Origin: Ehrlichia minasensis
GTDB taxonomy: Bacteria > Pseudomonadota > Alphaproteobacteria > Rickettsiales > Anaplasmataceae
Assembly: GCA_000825765.1 (NCBI GenBank)
Contig: CDGH01000025.1
Span: 1-49,263, forward strand
DNA length: 49,263 nucleotides
Direction: 5' to 3'
The translations under genes were made by a program, and so were the position numbers. The stretch's first letter is position 1. Each line of letters opens with the position of its first letter. This document shows, one piece after another, positions 43,916 through 49,263 of this stretch. The notes below the pieces were generated by a model that saw only the letters and a list, made by a program, of their open reading frames with translations, had not been told where the DNA came from and ran no database searches.

Positions 43916-44116
43916 ATGAAATGGAATGATATTGAAAGTATTGCCATGTCTTTGGAAGATCATTACCCTAAACATGATATATTTGATACTAGGTTTACAG
44001 ATTTGCGTTTAATGATTTTAGGATTGCCAGACTTTGATGATGATAAGAATGGTTGTAATGAGAAAATTCTAGAATCTATACAGTTAGCTTGGTATGAAGA
44101 ACGTAAAAATAAATAG
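43916..44116 (+). CDS. iscX: Iron-sulfur assembly protein IscX (YfhJ family)
   Basis: This small acidic protein (66 residues from the ATG at 43916) has the family signature: MKWNDIESIAMSLEDHYP, then RFTDLR, LPDFDDD and the C-terminal NEKILESIQLAWYEER. IscX binds IscS and iron and tunes cluster assembly. AAAGG lies 8 bases upstream of this ATG; a GTG at 43907 would overlap the ribosome site and is rejected. In many bacteria iscX ends the isc operon, but here no isc gene is next to it. It converges on the PAS gene, 31 bases away. Confidence 0.95.
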   Translation: MKWNDIESIAMSLEDHYPKHDIFDTRFTDLRLMILGLPDFDDDKNGCNEKILESIQLAWYEERKNK

Positions 44117-44147
44117 ATTTTTATTTGCACTTTCAATAATGGAATAA

Positions 44148-45290
44148 TTATTTGTTATATATAAAAGTTAGCTCTTGTTTGAAATTTGGGATAACTGTAA
44201 CTTTGAGTGTAGTGTTGTCTTTTAAAATAATCGTTCCATGATATGGTTCGGTAACCTGTTTAAATATTTCATACTGTTGTTGACATATTAAATCTAGTTT
44301 TTCTTTGTCTAAAAGGTTACTATCTTCATATATTTTTTGTAAAATACTTGAATAATTTGGATTAGTATCTAACCATGAAGAGTTTAATTGCCAAAGTTTT
44401 GTGAAAATTTTGTTGTAGAATATAATTGATCCATCCCTATTATATATTGCTACAGCATTCGGCAGATTGTTTAATAGATTTATCTGTAAGGTAGTATAGT
44501 TTTTAAGTTCTTGAGCAAAATAGTTGAGTCGAGTTATATCTTCTCCATACCCAATAAATTCTGTAAAGTTTTTTATGGGAATTTCTATCATGTTATATAG
44601 TTTTCTTTCATTATTAATTATAGCATATTGTACTTTTTGATTTGTTTTGTTGTTTTTTTTGCCAATGAGCTGTGAATTTTGTTCTATGTCTATGATATTA
44701 TGTTGTACAAGTTCTGAGTAAAATGAGTTATGGGTCTTGATTTTAAAATCTTTGTCTCTTTTCCATAAGGGATATGGTATATTATTTAATATGTCAGTAT
44801 AGTTTAGTAAGTTTTCTTTTAATGTTGTGTTTTCGTATTCTAAACTTGTTATCGCTAATTTATAGTTTGTTATATTTTGTACCCAAAGCAATACGCCCAT
44901 TATTTGTCCATTGTTGTCAACTATACTTTGTCCATAACAAGTACAGTATATTTCTGTGTCTTGGCCTTTTAAATCTATAGTAAATGATTTATTAACTTTT
45001 TTTGCTTCAGCAAATTTTTTTTGTAGTTCTTTTGATTCTTCAAAAAAATCAGCAAACTCGTCAAAAGAATAAAAGACTGTATTGAGTAGAATTTGTAAAT
45101 TGGGTGAGAATCTTTCGATGCGTCGCTTTTCATCCCAAAGATAGAATCCATCTCCCAAGGTCGATAATAAACTGTTAATAAGATTACTGTTGTGTTTTAA
45201 CGCACAAATATTAACGTTAGCGCGATAATAGGCATTTATTAATAAACCTAGAACAAATATTAATAAAAAAATGGTAACGTAAATAAACAT
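44148..45290 (-). CDS. Membrane-anchored PAS-domain protein without a kinase domain
   Basis: This 380-residue protein has one N-terminal membrane segment (about residues 3-22) and then three PAS-like units. They begin near LLSTLGDGFYLWDEKRR (about 42), DILNNIPYPLWKRD (about 166) and LLNNLPNAVAIYNRDGSI (about 270). This is the sensory half of an alphaproteobacterial sensor histidine kinase. The protein stops at FIYNK before any H-box or ATPase domain, and the sequence after the stop does not continue a kinase. It could be a truncated sensor or a regulator acting through another kinase. It lies 41 bases after the acetyltransferase gene. Confidence 0.82.
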   Translation of the reverse strand: MFIYVTIFLLIFVLGLLINAYYRANVNICALKHNSNLINSLLSTLGDGFYLWDEKRRIERFSPNLQILLNTVFYSFDEFADFFEESKELQKKFAEAKKVNKSFTIDLKGQDTEIYCTCYGQSIVDNNGQIMGVLLWVQNITNYKLAITSLEYENTTLKENLLNYTDILNNIPYPLWKRDKDFKIKTHNSFYSELVQHNIIDIEQNSQLIGKKNNKTNQKVQYAIINNERKLYNMIEIPIKNFTEFIGYGEDITRLNYFAQELKNYTTLQINLLNNLPNAVAIYNRDGSIIFYNKIFTKLWQLNSSWLDTNPNYSSILQKIYEDSNLLDKEKLDLICQQQYEIFKQVTEPYHGTIILKDNTTLKVTVIPNFKQELTFIYNK

Positions 45291-45331
45291 AATAATGTAT
45301 CTTCTTGAATTTATTGTGATTTTGTAAAACT

Positions 45332-46117
45332 CTATACCAAAGATGTGTATAGAAATAAGCTACCAAGCATTTTAAATCCTAGTCTCTTATACAAGTTTAC
45401 AGAAGGCTTCATGCATTGAGCTACAGCATAAGAACAATTATATTGTTTTTTTGCTATTTTAATTCTTTCTAATACCATTTGACTTGCTATTCCTTGATTA
45501 CGATATTCTGAAAACACACCATCACTATACAATCCAACAACTTTGTCTTGTACATACATTCCACATATGCCCACTTTAATATTGTTGCACTTCACTAGGA
45601 AGAATTTTAATTTTGAATTATTAATATCATGGTGATTGGCTAACCCTCTTAAAAAAGTTGTAATTTCGTTTTGTTGACTGTAAAATATTTTTGATGCACT
45701 TTTATCCAGTTCTAATAATTTCTCTTCATTGTTTACTATGTCTAGCGTAATGTTTGGGCCTTTTGTAGGTGGAATGATATAGTTTTCTATGTTTGCAATT
45801 GCTTTTTTTGGAGGGCTAACACTTACTAATCCTAGTTTTTCAAGAGTTGATTTTAACTTTTTCATGTGTGATTCTACTGGCCAAGTTGCATCAATTTTTC
45901 TTTTTTTTAGAAATTCTAAAACCTCTATTATATTTTTTTCATTGCATTCAGTTGTATTATCATAAAAGGCAAAATTGAGTAATGAACTCTTACTATCATT
46001 AATAGTAAGTGTAATGTTTTGAAAATGATGAATTTCTAAGTTTGATACTTGCATTGTATGTATCATGTAATCTTTTAAGTTACTTACTACCAAAGAAGAA
46101 ATGTGCCCGTTTTCCAC
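45332..46117 (-). CDS. GNAT-family acetyltransferase
   Basis: The C-terminal third (about the last 120 residues) is a GNAT domain. It has the V-x-L-Y-S-D-G-V beta strand, the acetyl-CoA loop YRNQGIASQMV and the final MKPSVNLYKRLGFK. The N-terminal part (about 120 residues) is not recognised. I set the start at the GTG at 46117, one base after the pgpA stop (TAG-A-GTG), with ACAGG upstream, giving 261 residues and translational coupling. An upstream ATG at 46186 would overlap pgpA by 68 bases with unconvincing sequence. The acetyl acceptor is unknown. Confidence 0.82.
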   Translation of the reverse strand: MENGHISSLVVSNLKDYMIHTMQVSNLEIHHFQNITLTINDSKSSLLNFAFYDNTTECNEKNIIEVLEFLKKRKIDATWPVESHMKKLKSTLEKLGLVSVSPPKKAIANIENYIIPPTKGPNITLDIVNNEEKLLELDKSASKIFYSQQNEITTFLRGLANHHDINNSKLKFFLVKCNNIKVGICGMYVQDKVVGLYSDGVFSEYRNQGIASQMVLERIKIAKKQYNCSYAVAQCMKPSVNLYKRLGFKMLGSLFLYTSLV

Positions 46118-46118
46118 T

Positions 46119-46625
46119 CTAAGTACCTGTTTTGATAATAATAAATGTAGTGCATATAGAAGACATAATACCTGCAAGAACATCATCTAGTATTATGCCG
46201 GGAGTTCCAGATATTCGCTCAATAATGTTTATTGGCCATATTTTTGTGATATCGAATATTCTAAAAAATATAAAACTGATGATGAATATTTTAATGTAAT
46301 GTAATGTATATACAACATGAAATGTTTGAGGTATGTAATGATAATACCTGAAAAAAAATATGGGAAGAGAGAAAGCTATTGATTGTCCGATAACTTCGTC
46401 TATTACAATTTCTTTAGGATCGATTTTATTTGGGTAATCTAATAAATATTTTGGGATTGCAAGGCATCCTAAAATGGTTATCAATGTAATGATTAGTATA
46501 CCGAATAAGTTGCTTAATATGACAGCAGGAAAAAGCAATACTGTAGCAAAGCTAGCAACAGTTCCTGGTGCTTTAGTTATATTACCACAACCAAACCATG
46601 TAGCTACCGTCATATATAATTGCAT
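46119..46625 (-). CDS. pgpA: Phosphatidylglycerophosphatase A
   Basis: PgpA removes phosphate from phosphatidylglycerophosphate to give phosphatidylglycerol at the inner membrane. The 168-residue protein has the motifs ITKAPGTVAS, DPKEIVIDEVIG, FRIFDITKIWPI and GIILDDVLAGI, with acidic residues in the expected places. Several membrane segments are present. It starts the unit that continues with the acetyltransferase and PAS genes. Confidence 0.95.
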   Translation of the reverse strand: MQLYMTVATWFGCGNITKAPGTVASFATVLLFPAVILSNLFGILIITLITILGCLAIPKYLLDYPNKIDPKEIVIDEVIGQSIAFSLPIFFFRYYHYIPQTFHVVYTLHYIKIFIISFIFFRIFDITKIWPINIIERISGTPGIILDDVLAGIMSSICTTFIIIKTGT

Positions 46626-46733
46626 GCCACCTCTACATGAAAAACAAATAAATTAACTCTACAATAAAGCACTTAAACTATATATTAAGTAGCAAGCTTA
46701 AACTTCTTATACAAAAGTATAGGTGTATAGTTA

Positions 46734-46901
46734 TCAGTGTTTTAACCAATGATCGTTTACAGGATACTTACGACAAGGAGAATCACTGTTTACTGAATTG
46801 ATACATGGGCTTTTAATTCTACGCTCTCTTTTTGAAAAGGTTATACAACTGGACACAGTACACATTAGTACGATAAGAAGAAGAATTTTTAATAATCTCA
46901 T
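46734..46901 (-). CDS. Small putative lipoprotein
   Basis: This 55-residue gene starts at the ATG at 46899-46901. AAGGTG lies about 10 bases upstream. The protein begins MRLLKILLLIVLMCTVSSC, a basic N-terminus, hydrophobic stretch and lipobox VSSC with Cys19. The mature part is about 37 residues, basic, with two more cysteines and the ending YPVNDHWLKH. Short rickettsial lipoproteins of this type exist, but I cannot name a family or function. pgpA starts 108 bases downstream. Confidence 0.72.
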   Translation of the reverse strand: MRLLKILLLIVLMCTVSSCITFSKRERRIKSPCINSVNSDSPCRKYPVNDHWLKH

Positions 46902-47147
46902 GTGATATCACCTTGCAGCATGAAAACTCCATAATTATGCTAATCTAGCATCAACTTTATTGTATAATTGATAGTGTTAATAGTCAAGATTACCATATTG
47001 AAAAAATATTAAATTGCTTTAATCTAAAAATGAGCATTTTATGTTAATACAATATTAATAAATGATAATAGAAGAGTTTTGTGTATTTGAATTTGACAAA
47101 AAAGCGATCGAAGTTTAGTCTAATTGCTCAGAAGTAGTAAATCTTAA

Positions 47148-47220
47148 GGTCCCGTAGCTCAGTTGGTAGAGCAATTGACTCTTAATCAATGTGTCGTGTG
47201 TTCGAACCACACCGGGATCA
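47148..47220 (+). tRNA. tRNA-Lys, anticodon CTT
   Basis: A 73-base cloverleaf. The acceptor stem is GGTCCCG/CGGGATC, the anticodon stem ATTGA/TCAAT, and the loop CTCTTAA has anticodon CTT (reads AAG). The T arm is GTGTG-TTCGAAC-CACAC and the discriminator is A. CCA is not encoded. Confidence 0.95.
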
Positions 47221-47402
47221 CTTCTTGAAAGTTGATGATGTTTATAATATAGTTAAATGATCGTTGTTATAAGGATAGTATAATTAAATGCTTATATATA
47301 ATATCTGCGTTATACTTGATTATAAAATCTTGAGAATTGTATCATAGATGTCTATAATTTAGTGTTTGATTATTTAATTGGTATTGTAGCGGTGATTTTT
47401 GA

Positions 47403-47486
47403 GCGGATATGGCGGAATTGGTAGACGTGCTAGGTTTAGGTCCTAGTAAGATAAAACTTGTGGGGGTTCAAGTCCCTCTATCCGCA
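47403..47486 (+). tRNA. tRNA-Leu, anticodon TAG
   Basis: An 84-base leucine tRNA. The acceptor stem is GCGGATA/TATCCGC, the anticodon stem CTAGG/CCTAG, and the loop TTTAGGT has anticodon TAG (reads CUA). It has a long variable arm and T arm GGGGG-TTCAAGT-CCCTC. CCA is not encoded. tig starts 27 bases later. Confidence 0.96.
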
Positions 47487-47513
47487 CTTTAGGGATCGGT
47501 AAAGGTATTTAAT

Positions 47514-48836
47514 ATGCTTGATTGTTATGTAGTTAAAGAAGTTTCACATGATAAATTGAAAAGGGAGTATGAGTTTGTTATTGATAAAAAATATTTTTTA
47601 GATCAGCTAGATTCTAAATTGTCAGAAATTGCTAAGAATGCAAAAGTACCTGGATTTAGGATGGGTAAGGCTTCTATTGATTTAGTCAGGAAAGAATATT
47701 TAAGTGATGTTATGACTGATGTAGTGAGAAAGACTATTGAAAGTACATCTTCTGATTTTGTAAAAAGTAATGAATTTGGTGAAATAATATCCTCAAATAT
47801 TGATATTGTTTCTTATCCTAACTATTACTCTGATAATAACAATAGAGAAGAAAATTTAGTTTATAAGCTAAGTTTTGAAGTTATGCCTGAAGCTCCATTG
47901 ATGGATATTGATAGTATAGTTTTAAATGGTATAGAAGTTGATATTCAAGAATCTGATGTCAGTGAGTTTATAGAAAATTTAAAAAAGCAAAGACCTAATT
48001 TTGTCATGGTAAGTGATGCAGAGTATGCTGTTCAAGAAGGTGATAAGGTAGTTATTGATTATCAAAATAAAGTTAAAGGGAAAATTTTAAGAGGTGGTAG
48101 TGCAAAAGATTTTGCATTGGTAATAGGTAAAGGTGTAGCTTTAAAAGAATTTGAAGATCAGTTATTGGGTATGAAGGTTGGAGAAACAAAAAGTTTCCCT
48201 TTGACGTTTCCTGATGATTATGGTGTTGCATATCTTGTTGGTAAGACTACAGACATGTCGGTTGTTGTTAAAAGTATATATGTTGTAAAAGATGTTCAAG
48301 ATAATGAATCTGTAGCGAAGGATTATGGGTTTAAAAGTGTTGGTGAGATGGAAGATTTTGTTAGAAAACAAATAGGGCAACAATTTGACCAAATGATTCT
48401 TACCATAATGAAGAAAGAGTTATTTGATTATATGGATAACACATACTCTATAGATGTTCCAGAGTGTGTTGTAAAGCAAGAGATTACAAAGATAAATAAA
48501 GAAATACTTGATTCTGGTGAAGATATAAAAATTGATGTAGAAAAAGAAGCAATTAGGCGAGTAAAGCTTGGTATGTTGCTAATAAAGATATCTCGTCATA
48601 ATAATATTACTATTAGAAATGAAGATGTGCTGGGCTTTATAAAAAACAATTATACGGATTATGGGGTGGATATTAATAATGTATTAAAAATGCTTCAGTC
48701 TAATAAAAATTTTGCCAATTATATTAGTGGGAAAGTACTTGAAGATAAGGTGATTAACTATATAATAAAGCTAGTCAAGAAGGATAAGAATATTATGACA
48801 ACTAAAGAAATAAGCCTTATGTTTGAGAATATATAG
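47514..48836 (+). CDS. tig: Trigger factor, ribosome-bound chaperone
   Basis: Trigger factor meets nascent chains at the ribosome exit tunnel. The 440-residue protein has the ribosome-docking signature [10 protein letters not shown] (G47-K52), a PPIase domain at about residues 155-245 ([20 protein letters not shown]), and the helical C-terminal substrate-binding domain. clpP follows after 70 bases, the usual tig-clpP order. Confidence 0.97.
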   Translation: MLDCYVVKEVSHDKLKREYEFVIDKKYFLDQLDSKLSEIAKNAKVPGFRMGKASIDLVRKEYLSDVMTDVVRKTIESTSSDFVKSNEFGEIISSNIDIVSYPNYYSDNNNREENLVYKLSFEVMPEAPLMDIDSIVLNGIEVDIQESDVSEFIENLKKQRPNFVMVSDAEYAVQEGDKVVIDYQNKVKGKILRGGSAKDFALVIGKGVALKEFEDQLLGMKVGETKSFPLTFPDDYGVAYLVGKTTDMSVVVKSIYVVKDVQDNESVAKDYGFKSVGEMEDFVRKQIGQQFDQMILTIMKKELFDYMDNTYSIDVPECVVKQEITKINKEILDSGEDIKIDVEKEAIRRVKLGMLLIKISRHNNITIRNEDVLGFIKNNYTDYGVDINNVLKMLQSNKNFANYISGKVLEDKVINYIIKLVKKDKNIMTTKEISLMFENI

Positions 48837-48906
48837 TTGTAAAATTATATAGTATATACTAATTTAATACTGCGTTTATTACTGGTTATAAAGAAGAGGA
48901 GATGCT

Positions 48907-49263
48907 ATGACTTTAGTGCCTATGGTAGTTGAGCAAACTAGTCGAGGTGAACGTGCATATGATATATATTCACGATTATTAAAAGAAAGAATAATCTTTA
49001 TAACTGGGCCAATAGAAGATCAGATGGCAAGCTTAGTGGTTGCACAGCTTGTATTCTTGGAAGCTGAAAACCCAGAAAAAGAAATATGTATGTATATTAA
49101 TTCCCCAGGTGGTGTTGTGACAGCAGGGTTATCAATATATGATACTATGCAGTACATAAAACCCAAGGTATCTACATTATGTTTGGGGCAGGCTGCTTCT
49201 ATGGGGTCTCTGTTATTGGCTGCTGGAGAACCAGGGATGCGTTATGCACTTCCTAATTCCAGA
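48907..49263 (+). CDS. clpP: ATP-dependent Clp protease proteolytic subunit, 3'-truncated by the window
   Basis: The first 119 codons of ClpP are present, open to the last base. The start ATG (48907) has a strong AGGAG ribosome site 6-10 bases upstream. Visible motifs are [21 protein letters not shown] and GQAASMGS with the catalytic serine S98. The catalytic histidine and aspartate lie beyond the window. clpX would be expected next. Confidence 0.97.
   Translation, partial: MTLVPMVVEQTSRGERAYDIYSRLLKERIIFITGPIEDQMASLVVAQLVFLEAENPEKEICMYINSPGGVVTAGLSIYDTMQYIKPKVSTLCLGQAASMGSLLLAAGEPGMRYALPNSR

Noticed and set aside
46118-46186. N-terminal extension of the GNAT protein overlapping pgpA
   Set aside because: It would overlap pgpA by 68 bases. 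The GTG one base after the pgpA stop has a ribosome site and is the simpler start.

Overview
This window is a chromosomal segment of an Anaplasmataceae bacterium, most likely genus Ehrlichia. The 16S rRNA gene (34522-36028) has no 23S or 5S gene after it and runs into sdhC and sdhD, which is typical of the Rickettsiales. The DNA is very AT-rich. Most proteins are of alphaproteobacterial or rickettsial type: MrpE, a DnaA-like Hda protein, BolA, IscX and patatin. By my sums only about 68% of the window is protein-coding. The long spacers carry tandem repeats and decayed copies of gene ends, a style best known from E. ruminantium. I do not claim a species from memory of the 16S sequence.

Layout. 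1-4020 is rpoC, cut by the left edge. 4923-8412 holds bioF, tRNA-Arg(CCT), a YqaA-type membrane protein and rnhB (minus). 9369-13214 encodes an unrecognised 1281-residue protein. 13691-14906 holds mrpE (minus) and a MotE-like anchored protein. 14907-16675 is a spacer with a 144-bp tandem repeat. 16676-21342 holds the pyrD-coaX pair (minus), a divergent peptide deformylase (plus) and argH (minus). 21704-24679 holds a carboxylesterase, a patatin phospholipase and pdxH. A second repeat spacer (about 216 bp period) precedes bolA (minus). 26448-28687 encodes two paralogous lipoproteins that look like EndoU ribonucleases. 29261-34292 holds dnaE and a degenerate AroA homologue. 34522-36958 holds 16S, sdhC and sdhD. 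37187-38455 encodes an unrecognised protein. 38744-40202 is the overlapping hda-thiD pair (minus). 40604-41307 holds rpsD and tRNA-Leu(TAA). 42105-44116 holds an AI-2E family permease, decayed gene-end repeats and iscX. 44148-46901 is a minus-strand cluster: small lipoprotein, pgpA, GNAT acetyltransferase and a PAS protein without a kinase. 47148-49263 holds tRNA-Lys(CTT), tRNA-Leu(TAG), tig and the start of clpP.

Functionally most genes are housekeeping. They cover transcription, replication and its control, translation, protein folding and turnover, electron transport, and cofactor or arginine synthesis (biotin, CoA, PLP, thiamine). Genus-specific material is concentrated in a few proteins that could act at the host interface. 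The 1281-residue protein has a cluster of tyrosine motifs that would suit host SH2 domains and a basic C-terminus. The EndoU-like lipoprotein pair is cysteine-rich and apparently extracytoplasmic. The patatin and the 422-residue protein are further candidates. Two proteins look like enzymes reduced to non-catalytic remnants: the AroA homologue and the PAS protein.
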